Origin: Rhabdophis nuchalis
Taxonomy: Eukaryota; Chordata; Lepidosauria; Squamata; Natricidae
Direction: 5' to 3'
Length of the DNA: 64,000 nt
Assembly: GCA_039707465.1 (NCBI GenBank)
Contig: CM077645.1
Location: 147,494,503 to 147,558,502 of the forward strand
The notes beneath the pieces were generated by a model. That model saw nothing but the letters and a program-made list of their open reading frames with translations, ran no database searches and was not told the DNA's origin. Position numbers and translations under genes: made by a program. The first letter of the stretch is position 1. Every line of letters begins with the position of its first letter. This document shows, in pieces, positions 11,409-23,141 of the stretch.

Positions 11409-12212
11409 GTGTCCTCCTGGATTCCCGGCTGACCATGGAGGACCATGTGTCGGCCGTGGCCAGGGGGGCGTTTTATCAGGTACGCTTGATACGCCAGTTG
11501 CGCCCCTTACTGGACCGGGGAGCTCTTCGCACAGTCACTCAGGCATTGGTGACATCTCGGCTGGACTACTGTAACGCTCTCTACATGGGGCTCCCCTTGA
11601 GGTGCACTCGAAGGTTACAGCTAGTCCAGAATGCGGCCGCGTGGGTAATTATGGGTGCCGCAAGGCAGGCCCACATAACACCTCTCCTGCGCAAGCTGCA
11701 CTGGCTACCAGTGGCCTTTCGGGTGCGCTTCAAGGTGCTGACGACCATCTTCAAAGCGCTCCATGGCTCGGGGCCTAGCTATATCTGCGACCGCCTCTTG
11801 CCCCATACATCCCTTCGACCGATCCGCTCCCACAGAGAGGGCCTTCTCAGGGTACTGTCAGTTGCCGGTTGGCGATGCCGGTTGGCGATGCCCAGGGGAA
11901 GAGCCTTCTCTGTGGCGGGCCCTGCCCTCTGGAATGACCTTCCCCCCGATCTACGCACCATCGTGGACCTCCGCCTTTTCCGCCAACATCTTAAAACTTA
12001 CTTATTCCAACAAGCCGGCCTAGCATAACCCCGTTTCTGATTTTATAGGGATAATTTTAAATTTTAGAGCGTTAGTATTTTAGCACAGGGAATTATTTAA
12101 TTAGTTTTTAAAATTTTGGATTTTTGTACTGTGTATGTTTTTTAATGATGCCTGTGCGCCGCCCTTTTTAGGAGAAGGGCGGGGTATAAATTTAATAAAA
12201 TAAAATAAATAA
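11409..12212 (+). mobile_element. L2-clade LINE 3' end inserted in L1
   Basis: 5'-truncated L2 on the plus strand. The 211-residue frame 11393-12028 encodes LGVLLDSRLTMEDHV, then LDYCNALYMGLPLRCTRRL, LRKLHWLPVAFRVRFKVL, FSVAGPALWNDLPPDLR and LRLFRQHLKTYLF, which is the ORF2 C-terminal (post-RT) region. The 3' UTR carries the CGCCGCCC / GGGCGGGG stem and an (AAAAT)n tail. A 7-bp repeat ATTTTGG (11402-11408, 12213-12219) flanks it, and the L1 reading resumes in frame if it is removed. A 12-bp tandem repeat (GTTGGCGATGCC) sits at about 11867-11890. Confidence 0.9.
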
Positions 12213-12677
12213 ATTTTGGAATATTTGGAGCAACATAATGAAAAAGAAGGCGTATTAATTTTCTTAGATGTAAAGAAGGCCTGTGACCATTTGAACTGGA
12301 CTTTCTTGTTCAAAGTTCTGGAAGAGATGAACTTTTAAGAAAAGGTTTGTAAAAAGGGGAAAATCAATTTATACTTCACAGAAAGCACCAATAATTGTTA
12401 ACGGAGATCTAGCAATGCATTGTGAGATACAAAGATTAAAAAGAAACTTGCAAGTTAAGGGCTTTTGCAGATCTTAGTGTTGGTTGTAGAAAATCCTTTA
12501 AAGAGAATAGCAACATTAATGAAGAAACGGAAAGAATTGATAGATAAGCAGGTTTTAAGATCGATAAACTCCAGATGAAGATACTAACAAAGACATGGAA
12601 ATAGATGATCAAAAAGAATTGACAAAAAACAGATTTAAATGGAAGTAAAATATCTGAGTATCATTATGACATACATG

Positions 12678-13112
12678 CAGGGGTGGGTTCCTGCCAGTTC
12701 TAACCTCTTCTATAGAAGAGGTTCCACAAATCTACAGTGCCGTTTAGAACCGGTTCCAGCTCCCTCCCCCCACCCATCTGCAAATCATCAAGATGAAGAG
12801 CGAGAGGAGGAATTCTGGGAGTTAAGTCCACAAGTCTTAAAGCTGTCAAGTTTGAACACCCCTGGGCTTTTTTTCCCTAAAGGGTTAGGGGTGCAAGGGT
12901 CTTGTAACTTGACAGCTTTAAGACTTGCATGCTTCAAATGCCAGAGTTTCTGAGCCAACATTTTGGTTGCTAAGCAAGAGTGTTGTTAAGTGAGTTAACT
13001 TAACATTTTACAAGTTGGCCATGCCCATCCAGTCACATGGCCGATGAGCCACTCCCACAAAGCAGGCCACACCTACAGAAGAGGTTCTAAAAATTTTGGA
13101 AACCCACCACTG
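12678..13112. mobile_element. hAT element, TSD CATACATG
   Basis: It begins CAGGGGTGGGTTCCTGCC and ends GGAAACCCACCACTG. Perfect 8-bp duplications CATACATG lie at 12670-12677 and 13113-13120. An internal inverted pair (AAGTCTTAAAGCTGTCAAG and its complement, about 12831-12927) resembles the arm of the palindromic MITE family. Non-autonomous. Confidence 0.88.
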
Positions 13113-13530
13113 CATACATGGATTATATGTTATTTCAAATTTACTCTCTTTAGACATGGAATAAAATTTGAAAAATGCACTAAAGTGGAAGAAACTACAA
13201 CAGTCATTATAGGGGAGAATTTACGTGATACAAATGAATGTCTTGCCTACAATGATGTTTTTGTTTCAATCAATGCCTGCTTTGATTGCTGATGCATCAT
13301 TTTAAACAGTGGGGAAAGGGCATATATCTAAGATTGGGTGGCAGGGGCAAAATTATGGGTTAAATGTATGGGATTACAAAAAGCAGAGGAAAGAGGAGGG
13401 TTTGATTTACGTTATTTGAAGTTGCATTTTCCAGCTTGGTTTGAAGGAAAAGGAGATACTTTTTTCATTTTTCAGCTTGGTTTGAAAGAAAGTGAAATAC
13501 TTTTGAGAAATAGGAGACTTTTGTAGTTAG

Positions 13531-14375
13531 AAGGACATGACCTGAGATTCCCTTTCTTATTCATACATCTACATGTCTCTGATGGTAGAATTGAAAGAAA
13601 CCCAGACAAGAATTTCCAAGGATGCCCCATTTTTACTAGGACTTTGTTTCTATCTCAGGAGGACAGCCCCCAGTATTATTCCCAGTAAGATACTTGAATA
13701 ATATGGTTTGACCTGAGGGATCTGTTTTAGCCTTAAACAGCCTCAGAGTATTCCATGATGTTCATATACAGCAGCATGCTAATCTTTTCCCATGACCCAG
13801 TTAAGTATATTATGCAAATAGGGTCACTCTGGAGTAAGCAAAGTCCTATTTCTTTTCCTTAATTTTAAATTGCAATCCTTTGTCTTTGTAAAAGATTCCG
13901 TGTCTATTTTAGTAATATGTGATAAACTTCTTTCTAGTTAATCTCCCACATGTGTAAAAACATTGTAAGTGGGGGCATAGAACCCTGATCACATGTTCAG
14001 GTTCTAATTATTTTCTCTAATTATTTATGCAGTTAGACAGTTTATTTAGACAATTTATTTCTTTTTCTTCTTAATGGCTCATCACTACAGTGGGGATAAT
14101 GCTTCCACAACTGTTGTTCTCCAACTGTATTAGACTGCAAGCTCGTAGTACAGTTGTGTGCAAAAATTGCTCATTTAACAGTGAGAATAATTTCTGAACT
14201 ATTTTGCAGCCAAATCCAATTGGCTGTGTCTGTTCAATATCCAAATCACCCAAATGTTAACATATACTGGTGAACACTCACTTATCTACACTAAGTTAGC
14301 AAATAAATAACTAAATAAATACTCTTTCCCAGCTCTTCAAGGAATTTTCAAGGGGGAAATAGTGAAATCTCTCCT
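13531..14375. other. No gene recognised
   Basis: No supported ORF or recognised repeat. Confidence 0.4.
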
Positions 14376-14822
14376 AACTACCTTATTTTCCCAAAAACGA
14401 GACCTCCCTCAATAATAAGTACAATGGGCTTTTGAGTGCATGAGCTAAATTAAGCCCTCCCCTGAAAATAAGGCCTTCCCAAAAACATTTAAACGCATGA
14501 GCAGCCACCGTATCCTCTGGTTGCTTGCCGTGGAAACAACACGAGGCGAAGAGGTGAGACCAGAGGGAGGGAAAGTGAGGGGGAACATGCCCCATCCACC
14601 CCACATGCCCTTACCTAACAGCTGCTCCTGCAACCCTAGCCTCTGCGCCCCTTCTGTCACACTAATGGCAGCCGCAAAAAGAATGACCAGCAATGTGCTT
14701 CTCTGCTGCAGCAGTGCAACACAGCAGCAGCCATGACCTGACCACACTCGTCGCCTCCTGCACCTCAAAAATAATAAGACCACCCAAAAAATAAGGCCAA
14801 GCACTTATCTGAGGGGTCAAAA
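14376..14822. mobile_element. DNA-transposon MITE (ATAAGAC group)
   Basis: Starts near CCTTATTTTCCCAAAAACGA and shares AAGCCCTCCCCTGAAAATAA, AGCAGCAGCCATGACC and CTCCTGCACCTCAAAAAT blocks with the copies at 6.7 kb and 36.8 kb. It is longer because of a central CG-richer insert. Confidence 0.65.
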
Positions 14823-16005
14823 GAAACCTGAGTTGAGTTGAGTGTAACTCAAAATCATCGTACAAAATCTCAACTAAAACATATATCACAGTTCAAGAAA
14901 ATTAAAATCACATCCAGGGGGGCTTCATGATCAAATTCAAAGAAAATATTAGAGAAAAGACAACTCTCGGTGACAGGAAAAGCCCATGAGAGATAGAAAG
15001 AAGAGCAAAAATTATACCCAAATAAATCGCTATAACCCAAAAACAAAGGCACAAACACTCGAGAACAACAATAAGAATCTATGAAACATTTTCCTATGAA
15101 ATAAAGGAAACTAGCTAGTGATAAAAGGGGGTCCTTCAGGAATATGTATTTTTTTAAATTGGGTCATTAATTATCTGAGGGTAGAGATGAGCAGTACAGG
15201 GACTACAAAGTTGTGAAGAACTCACTAATTGAGTGTTAAAATAGCAAACACAGTTCAAAACAAGAAAAAGTAAAGTAATAGACTAACATAAAGTACACAC
15301 AGAAACACACAGACATGCTTGTAATTAATGTAGGTCTACAAAATCTGGCAGAAATCCAAATGATAGCAAGGAAATTTTAAAAAAAGTTCTTGACTCGTAC
15401 TCATCCTGATGTTTACAGTCTAGAGAGGTTGGCTGAAATTAATACAGAAAATCTGATGAAAACATAAACTCAGTTTGTGACCACATTAAAGAGCAGCCGA
15501 AAGTAAGATTATCAAAGCTATAGCATAATGCCTTGAGAAAAATCTGAATGAAACCACATTGTGAGTGACGATTATGCACAGTTCTGTTTGGCGGACCACA
15601 CAAAGGGTAGAAAAATGGCCCAGAGCAATATTTTAAGAAGATAAATTTAGAAGAAAGGCTGGAGCTGTAAATAAGAAATAAAGATTGGTAAAGGGATATA
15701 TGGTAGAGGAATGTAAAATTATATGTGCCGGGAAGAAACTTTTTCTTATACTAGAGAAGCTGATTGATTAGAGATATAAGAGAAAGGAAATAAGTGTTTC
15801 ATACATTTCGGTGGAGTTTCCTACTATCAGAGTTGTGGGATGATAGACTTCATCTTAACTATTGTCTTCTTTTGGCACCCCCTGTTAGGTTCTCAGTGGC
15901 TCTGTTATATCAGTTTGGGGAAGAAGATGCTAAATTAGGAGCACTATCACTTGTTTTTACCTTGCCTTTGAAAGTATATTTACTCCCTGGGGTCCGTATT
16001 TAATG
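14823..16005. other. No gene recognised
   Basis: A-rich sequence; the short ORFs are unconvincing. It may contain old LINE material but I see no diagnostic motif. Confidence 0.4.
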
Positions 16006-16100
16006 TAGTAGTATAGCCTTTATTGTTATTGTACAAAATAAATACAATGAAATTGGTTTTAGCCCCATTGGTGCAATAATACGACAACAAATACAAACAA
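16006..16100 (-). mobile_element. Possible LINE tail fragment
   Basis: The segment TTTATTGTTATTGTACAAAA followed by ACAATGAAATTGG resembles the 3'-terminal word of Rex/Babar-type LINEs (stretches like TTTATTGTCATTGTA ... CAATGAAATTG). It is short; this is recognition by similarity only. Confidence 0.3.
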
Positions 16101-16116
16101 CATAAATAGTATAAAG

Positions 16117-16472
16117 CAGGGGTCTCCAACCCCCGGTCCGTGGACCGGTGCCGGTCCGTGGCTTGATAGGAACCGGGCCGCAGTGAGCAGCGCAACTCTT
16201 AGAAAGGGCCGGAGAGGAGGAGGAGGGAGGAGGGGACAGCCCCCTGGGCAGAGTGCACACCGGGGGCAGGAGAGCGCAGGCGTGCCCACTTACACCGTTG
16301 GGGGCCCGAGAGGGGTGAGTAAGTCAACTCACACACACCCATGTGCGTGCATACGCCACCTGATCCCCTCCCCCCCACTCCCCCTCTACGCCGGCCGAAC
16401 CATGGCCACCGGTCCGCGGAATTTTTTTAACATGAAACCGGTCCCTGGTGCCAAAAAGGTTGGGGACCCCTG
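16117..16472. mobile_element. hAT-Charlie-like element, TSD GTATAAAG
   Basis: 356-bp non-autonomous element with GC-rich ends (CAGGGGTCTCCAACCCCCGG ... AAGGTTGGGGACCCCTG). Perfect 8-bp duplications GTATAAAG flank it (16109-16116, 16473-16480). The end sequences resemble the mammalian MER1/Charlie group. It is the same family as 52588-52972, in opposite orientation. Confidence 0.92.
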
Positions 16473-16561
16473 GTATAAAGAATAATCCCAATGCACTTAA
16501 CTAGGGGAAAAGGATAAAAAAGAGCAAGAGCTCTTACATCAAGAGCAAATCATAGCTGTGA

Positions 16562-16846
16562 CCAGTGGTCAGATGCTGCTGGTTTAACAACCAATTTGGT
16601 GAGCACATGCTTCATGCGCACACATGCAGTGCTGAAAATGGAACATTTAGAAGTTCAGCTGCTTACCTTCCAAGTCAGCAACGGTAAGCAAAGCAGCGAG
16701 TGGGGCAGGGAATCAGCTGTGCTGTGTGATTGACATGAGCTAGAAAGCAGGAAATAAAGGACAGGATAAAGCAGGGGCAGATGGGCAAAGCCAGCTGATG
16801 GTCGGAGCTACCGGTTCGTTTAAACCGGTCTGAACCGGCTGAATAC
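16562..16846. mobile_element. hAT-type MITE, diverged
   Basis: It begins near CAGTGGTCAGATGCTGCTGG and ends with CCGGTCTGAACCGGCTGAAT. It shares the GGAAATAAAGG-like and GCAGGGGCAG core words with 9671-9956. The ends are degraded. Confidence 0.5.
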
Positions 16847-16859
16847 TTCTTCTGGCTGT

Positions 16860-17850
16860 GACATAGAAAATAATATTTCTGACGCCTGTAGGAGACAAAG
16901 TTTTCTTCTTTTGTCTTGCTTCAAGCCTAGATGGACTATTTGGTCCAGCGGGTTCCTTTTCCCTTACTTCTGGGCATTAGATCTATCATATCCCAATCTC
17001 CCAGCTCTCATTTCATTTTAGTAAGAATTTTGAAAGGGAGGGAGGTTAAAATGCAGTTTTAAAACTCTTGCTTGATTTTAAGAGGCTGGATGCTTCCCCC
17101 CCCCCACTTTTTTTTTTTTTTTGCCATCCAGCTCTTTTACACTATTCACTTTTCTCCCCCTTTTCACACATAAGATTGCAAATCTATTCATCATAGCAAC
17201 CTGAGAGCTATTATAAATTCATCTCCATTTGCCATTTTTTGCTTTCACGTAAGACTGCTTGAATGAGTATATTGTTGAAAATTATATTTGTATTTTGCCT
17301 TAAACTTTCTACCATCTGTGCTAGTTTGTTTTTAAGCACAACTGAGACATTTCCTTTAAAATGCTGTTTTACTTTCAAGCAATAGGTACATTTCCTGTAT
17401 GGTTTTGAATATGAATTATCGTATTATTTTATTTCATCTTGCAAAAGAACACGGCATACTATTTAATGAAATGGTACTGGCAGCCATTGCAAACAGCATT
17501 AACACTTGGCATCTACTTCCAGGCAGGAGCAGAAAATTGTTCTTATCTCTTTCAGAATTTTCTCAAGAGAGAATCAAGTGGCATTTTTCCAAAGCTTCTT
17601 TCCCTTTTCACACCCGCTTTCTATAAGGCAAGTAGTACATTGTGTTTCTTTGTGTTTCTGTTGATCACAGTTCAATTGTTCTTCCACTTAGTAGTACACA
17701 TGAAATAACAAGTGAATGGTGTTGCTGCCACTGTGGAATTAAAGTGAGCTTGTAAGAGCAGCTATTGACTATCACTCTACATTAGGTTAGTTCCCAGCTG
17801 CAGTTCTGCAGAAGTTTGCTCCCCCTCCTTCCCTTCATATACTTGGTTTA
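16860..17850. other. Repeat-poor stretch; CNE candidate at 17280-17570
   Basis: No ORF or recognised transposon apart from a C/T homopolymer run at about 17096-17122. The part 17280-17570 is AT-rich but of mixed, non-repetitive composition, the texture common in vertebrate conserved non-coding elements. This is an impression only; no alignment was possible. Confidence 0.25.
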
Positions 17851-18566
17851 CTTACCATATTTTTTGGAGTATAAGATGCTCTGGAGTATAAGACACACCT
17901 TAGTTTTTGGGGAAGAAAAACTCTGCCTCTGCATTCAAGCATCCATGGTATTTAGCGGACACATGGTAACAAGGTCAGTCAATGAATAAGCATAGCAACT
18001 AAGTCAGCCAATGAGGGCTACTTGGACTCTGAAATTTGCTGTGTGAACAATAAGGAAACAGGAAGAAGCCTGTCTTAGCTGATAACTGAAAATGAAACTA
18101 CTTGTATTTTGCTTGTATTTACTGTGACCTTGGAAAACCTGCTTTTGGTATTGTATTGTATTGTATTGTATTGTATTGTATTGTATTGTATTGTATTGTA
18201 TTGTATTGTATTGTATTGTATTGTATTGTATTGTATTGTATTGTATATTATTATTATTTTGAATCCTGATTACTTGTGTGTGCTTTCTGAATGTGATTGC
18301 TGCTGCAAACTCTGACCAGCCAGGTCAGCTTCAGCACTTATTTCAGCCTGATTTAGCACAGCTAATCAGCAGGTGGATCGGACTGCCGGAACACCCCCAA
18401 TCAGCTGTTCCAGGCTGCAGGGATTGCCACAGACCATTGCTGCCTCCATGCCTCACACTTTTGGTCTCTGGTGGGGGTGGGTGGGGTTACATTTGGTGTA
18501 TAAGACCCATCCAAATTTTCACTCTCTTTTTTGGGGGGAGTGCGTCTTATACTCTGAAAAATATGG
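17851..18566. mobile_element. MITE with TATAAGAC terminal repeats
   Basis: The left end CCATATTTTTTGGAGTATAA and the right end TTATACTCTGAAAAATATGG are inverted repeats of about 25 bp. A (TATTG)n array (18148-18246) lies inside and has inflated the length. No transposase is encoded. Probably Tc1/mariner-related. Confidence 0.65.
18148..18246. repeat. (TATTG)n microsatellite
   Basis: About 19 to 20 perfect TATTG units. The motif is the same as the CR1 3' tail, but no CR1 sequence precedes it. Confidence 0.97.
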
Positions 18567-18859
18567 GGTGTGTGTGTATGTATGTGTGTATATATGTGTG
18601 TGTGCAGAAAAGGTAATTAACTGTTCTAGCTGAACTGGAAAAGCACAACTTATTCTCACTGTGTAAACCAATAATTAAAGAAGTACTGTAGTTTGGGACA
18701 ATAGTGCTTCTTAAGGGTGGAAGTTGGTTCTCCAAGCCGGTGGGTTGATTTTTGAATCTTTCCTTACCAAGCTAAGTAACATCTTCAGTAGAATTTAGGA
18801 AATGTCAATGATGGTGTTGTTCTGCTTATAAGGGCTTCATGTGATTAGTAGGTCTTGAG

Positions 18860-19250
18860 AGGGATGGGCCTGGCACTTCACAAGCAATTCCATCAACAGA
18901 CACATCAACCTATAACCAGCCTACAAATGCCTCAAATCAACCACACAAACAATCAGCAACAGCACTGACCGTCAGTCAACCCACACAACCCCCCACCATC
19001 AACACTTTATCTCCCAATGACCCTCATCTGATGTGACCTCCCCATCACAAGACCCTCACCTGATATGACCTTCCCATATCAAGCCCTGCTGATCACACAA
19101 AGCCTTTATAAGCATAAGAACACCAACACTGACATTCTCTAAATTCGGCTGAAGATGTTACCTAGCCTAGTAACAAAATGTTCAGAAACCAATTCACAAG
19201 TTCAGAGAACGAACCTTTGCCTTCATCCTCCACCCGAACTACAGATATTT
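18860..19250 (+). mobile_element. Possible Penelope-like element remnant
   Basis: A CA-rich stretch ends in a segment (19149-19180) with CTGAAGA, a GTTAC/GTAAC hairpin and an AAAA core. It resembles the degenerate hammerhead motif known from Penelope-like retroelement termini. No RT or GIY-YIG coding sequence is present. The assignment rests on this motif alone. Confidence 0.3.
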
Positions 19251-19901
19251 GCCGCTATCACAAAATGTTTCTTAAAATTTTCAAGATACAGAACACCAAA
19301 TAATCAACATGTTGCACATGTGTGCGGAAGAGGAGGGAGAGAGAGAGAGAGAAGAACATATCAGATTTTTTTTTTAATTATACATGTTTACTAGGATTCG
19401 ACTGAAGCATCTGAGAAATAGGTGAGAAAGTGGATTATTGGGTGATAGAGCTGAAATCTCTGGTGTTTTGCTAAGCCTTTACTTCCAGTTGACTGAAGGG
19501 AACATCACAACAAGAATATAGGAATGAGCAAAATGAACCCCAATCTTGACTTGGGAATTAGCCTGAGTTAGCAGCTGGGCCCTAGGTAGGAAAGTAGGGG
19601 GGTCTGCTTTGTTCAAATGCTTGGTTGATTTAGTCAAGGAAAAGGTTCCTGTCAGGCACTGTGGCAAGAAGAAAATCAGTTCAGACTCTTTTCTAGGAAT
19701 GGCAATGCCTGGTAACATCATGGAGCTCCAGGAGACTCATGATATGGCTAAGGATGCAAGACATTTTTTGCTGCAGGCCATAGGGTTCTATCAAGGCTTT
19801 CCTGTACCTTCTATCCAACAGTGTTGTCATACAAGTGGATAGAGCGCTGTTACTACGGCGTATAATCTTCGCTGATATGCCTTAAGAGGATCTGTTTACG
19901 C

Positions 19902-20036
19902 CAGAGGTCTTCAAACTTGGCAAATTTAAGACTTGTGGACTTCAACTCCCAGAAATCTTCAACTAGCATAGCTGGCTGGAGAATTCTGGAACCTGAAGTC
20001 CACAAGTCTTAAAGTTGACAAGTTTGGGGAACTCTG
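19902..20036. mobile_element. Palindromic hAT MITE, TSD GTTTAMGC
   Basis: Ends CAGAGGTCTTCAAACTTGG / GGGGAACTCTG; the two halves are diverged inverted copies. Flanks GTTTACGC / GTTTAAGC match at seven of eight positions. Same family as 8280. Confidence 0.88.
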
Positions 20037-20312
20037 GTTTAAGCAGTACTCCCAAGGTTTGTAACACCCTGTAGAACTGCACTGACACCAGAACTTATTT
20101 CTGTCCCAATGAGGTCATCCCCACCCCAGGCATTGCAATGTTGATCAGAATGAAATCATCTCAACCAATTGTTTTCCCCATGTGGACCACTATGCTTAGT
20201 AGTAGAATAGGAACAGGAGCACATGTTGGATTTTTTTCAACAACTGTCCATTATGTACCTGCAAGAAATAGTGGTTTACAGGGCAAGCGTAAGCTGTAGT
20301 TGATATGAGTGG

Positions 20313-20642
20313 ATGTCACCCAGCTGGCTTTCATGGCTAAGGTTGCACTTGAACTGTCAGCAGTGGTGAAATTCAAATTGTTTTACTACCGGTTCTGTGA
20401 GCATGGCTTGGTGGGCATGGTGTGGCTTGGTGAGTGTAGCTTAGTGGGTGTGGCAGGGAAAGGATACTGCAAAATCTCCATTCCCTCCCCACTGGGGCCA
20501 GCATTTGCTGGTTCTCTGAACTACTCAAAATTTCCGCTACTGGTTCTCCAGAACCTGTCAGAACCTGCTGGATTTCACCCCTGATTCTCAGTCTCCCACT
20601 TTCTAGTCTGGTACCTTAACCACTAGACCAGGCTGGCTCTAT
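20313..20642 (-). mobile_element. tRNA-derived SINE split by hAT
   Basis: On the minus strand the segment 20592-20642 reads as a tRNA-like head with an A box (TGGTCTAGTGGTTAAGG). The family continues at 20313-20360 (CATGAAAGCCAGCTGGGTGA), a combination typical of an abundant squamate SINE. The hAT element 20361-20583 separates the pieces. Confidence 0.7.
20361..20583. mobile_element. hAT-type MITE inside SINE
   Basis: CAGTGGTGAAATTCAAATTG ... GGATTTCACCCCTG ends and an ACTACCGGTTCTGTG body place it in the GGTGGxATTC group. The flanks ACTGTCAG / ATTCTCAG agree at six of eight positions. Confidence 0.8.
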
Positions 20643-21245
20643 ATAAAAGTCTTTCAGCAAACCAGGAAATGGAAGATTGAGACAGAACCGCACCCCTATT
20701 GGCTCTGTCTCAGGTCTCACAAGCTTTTTGGGGCCTCCATACCATATACACCCCTGCAAGCAATGGCACAAATAAGGTCCTTGGCTAGCAGAAACTTGAA
20801 CTCGTATGTCTACTTCCTCGTGTATAAAATTCCTGCCCTCTGAATATTGGGTGAACTTTTCACATAACTCTATTTTAAAAATTCTACAATATACAAATCA
20901 AACATTTGCTTGCATTTTCACTCTAGGAAACATTTGTATCTCTTAAATATTTAGTCTTATTCTCATTCTAAGCTAGCAGAAAGTCTTGGCCTTTCCCCCC
21001 AATTTCCTTCTCTTCTCATGTCATTTTTTAGATTGTGAGCCCGCAGGCAATGAGTTCTTTTTTTATTCCCTCCCCCCCATTACAGTTCATATTAGGAGCT
21101 TTTATAAATAGTAATATATTCGACATGAGCCAGCAAGCAGCTGATGGTGGAGAGAGCTTCTATCTCAGATTCCAGATTCTTGTTCCCAGAATTCCCATTG
21201 ATAGCATTCGATTCTCATTGAACATGTTCAGTTCATACTGTGTTA

Positions 21246-22316
21246 CAGATAGTCCTCAATTTGTGTCCACAAGTGAGCCTAAAATTTATGTTGCTAAACA
21301 AGACACTTGTTAAATATAACAAGTGTCTTGTTTCCCCTTGGCTCGGGACCTAGTTATATGCGAGACCGCCTCCTGCCCCATACATCCCTTCGTCCGATCC
21401 GCTCCCACAGAGAGGGCCTTCTCAGGGTGCCGTCAGCCGGGCAATGCCGGTTGGTGGCACCCAGAGGAAGGGCGTTCTCTGTGGCGGGCCCCACCCTTTG
21501 GAACGACCTACCTCCAGAACTACGAACTATCTCTGACCTCCGCCTCTTCCGCCAATGTCTAAAGACACACTTTTCCATCAAGCCGGCCTAGCGTAACCTC
21601 CGTTGGGACTATTTTTAGATAGTTTTAAATTTGGGGATTTTAAATTGATTTTAGCACGGGGAAATTTAATATGTTTTTAAAATTTATATTTTGTTTATAC
21701 TTGTCTAATATCATTTACACGTAAATGATATTAGATTTTTTAGGAGGAACTTTTAGCACAGGCTATGATTTAATTCTTTTTATCTATTTATTGTATTTAT
21801 TATATTTTATTATTGTTGTTTTAAATTTCCTGTGCACCCCCCTGGGTCCACTTCGGTGGAGAAGGCGCGGTATATAAATTGAAATAAATTTAATTAATTA
21901 AATTGTATGTTTTAATTTCCTGTGCGCCGCCCTGGGTCCTTTTTGGAGAAGGGGGGGGGGTACAAATGCGAATAAAATAAAAAAAATAAAATAAAATAAA
22001 TGAGCTTTACCCCATTTTATGACCTTCCTTGCCACAGTTAAGCAAATCACTGCAGGTGTTAGTAACACATTTGTTAAGTGAATCTAGCTTCCCCATTTTC
22101 TTTGTTTGTCCAAAAGTCACAAAAAGTGAGCACATGATCCTTGGACACTACAACTCTCATAAATGAGTGAGTTGCCAAGTGTCTAAATTTCGATCACAAT
22201 CATGTGGATGTTGCAAAGATTGTAAGTGTAAAATATGGCCATAAGTCACTTTTTTCAATGCTGTTGTAACTTTGAAAAGTCACTAAACAAATTGTTGTAA
22301 ATCTTAAGATTATCTG
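21246..22316. mobile_element. Mariner-type MITE split by L2
   Basis: It begins CAGATAGTCCTCAATTTGTG and ends GATTATCTG. The left part (21246-21312) and right part (21998-22316) join into the same MITE order as 50112-50496. The L2 at about 21334-21997 interrupts it. Confidence 0.75.
21334..21997 (+). mobile_element. L2-clade LINE 3' end, double tail
   Basis: 5'-truncated L2 on the plus strand that encodes GPSYMRDRLLPHTSLRPIR, then FSVAGPTLWNDLPPELR and LRLFRQCLKTHF. The 3' UTR has two successive L2 endings: a CCCCCTGGGTCC...GGCGCGGTATATAAATTG end (about 21836-21895) and a CGCCGCCCTGGGTCC...AAAATAAA end (about 21925-22000). The 5' junction is an exact 17-bp foldback (21296-21333). Confidence 0.85.
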
Positions 22317-23125
22317 CTTTAGCTCTCTGAAGTGTAACCTATATATATATATCAAAGGCAAATACCACTCACTCATCACAAAATCTCCAGACCTGTAAAG
22401 CCTACAAACTTGAAATTTGGCATGTATGTTCCTCATGGCTTCTAGGTGCTCACTAAGAAAGGATTTGTTGAAATGACCATCAGATCATCAGTATTTCTTA
22501 TACAGTAATTAACACGCTCTGATGCTAAGGAATTCTACTCCCCCTCCCCACCTGAAAAGAACTCCATTCCGACTGCCAGTTGCCTCACATTCCGTTGCCA
22601 AACTGGCATACATTCCCTTCCTTCACTCAGGAGCAGTCTGGGGCTCCTTACAGTGCTAAATGTCAGTACCTCACCAAGATGTCTACATCTTCCACCTATG
22701 GAACTGCTTCTGGAATCAAGGCAGAGGGAGTGATATCCCTTATGTGTTTCAATCACCAACCACCACTGAGCCAACAGATTGAACCGGAGAGAACCTGATT
22801 TCTCCTGCATTGCCTGATCACATAGTTTCGACGCGAAGCACAGATATCCAGCTAGTGACTAATAATTGCCAACTGAGACCTCTTAGAGATATTAAACTGT
22901 AGTTTGAAGCATCCCCAGGCCATAGAGACAAGCCAGCAATAACATGTATTTTTGGAAGGGCAGAGTTGAAAAATATCAAGAGGCCCGTCTGAAATATGAT
23001 CAGAATTGTGAGATTATGATCCTGAGTTGATCATAAAAGAAACTTTATGCCAAGAATCCTGTTCCGCCAAAAAGCAGCAGTGTAGATAAACTTCTCAGCA
23101 TAAAATCTCTTGATCATTGATGATC
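22317..23125. other. No gene recognised
   Basis: No convincing coding or repeat feature. This is the target region of the insertion that follows. Confidence 0.4.
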
Positions 23126-23141
23126 CAAAATGATCTCTGGG

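Larger units (their letters stand above)
10370..13530 (+). pseudogene. Decayed L1 ORF2 (RT region)
   Basis: Plus-strand L1 remnant without a continuous frame. Conceptual reading in shifting frames gives L1 RT landmarks in order: a GPDQ-like segment near 11085, a YRLMSLLNND segment near 11250, RNVLDILEYLEQHNEKEGV across the L2 insertion, FLDVKKACDHLNW-like at about 12265-12300, and a WGKGI/W-x-K-C/GGFDLRYL-like C-terminal stretch near 13310-13430. It is interrupted by an L2 insertion (11409-12212) and a hAT element (12678-13112). It is the oldest layer at this locus. Confidence 0.7.

Noticed and set aside
16183..16485. 100-residue Arg/Gly-rich ORF
   Set aside because: Falls within the hAT element 16117-16472 and runs out through its terminal repeat.
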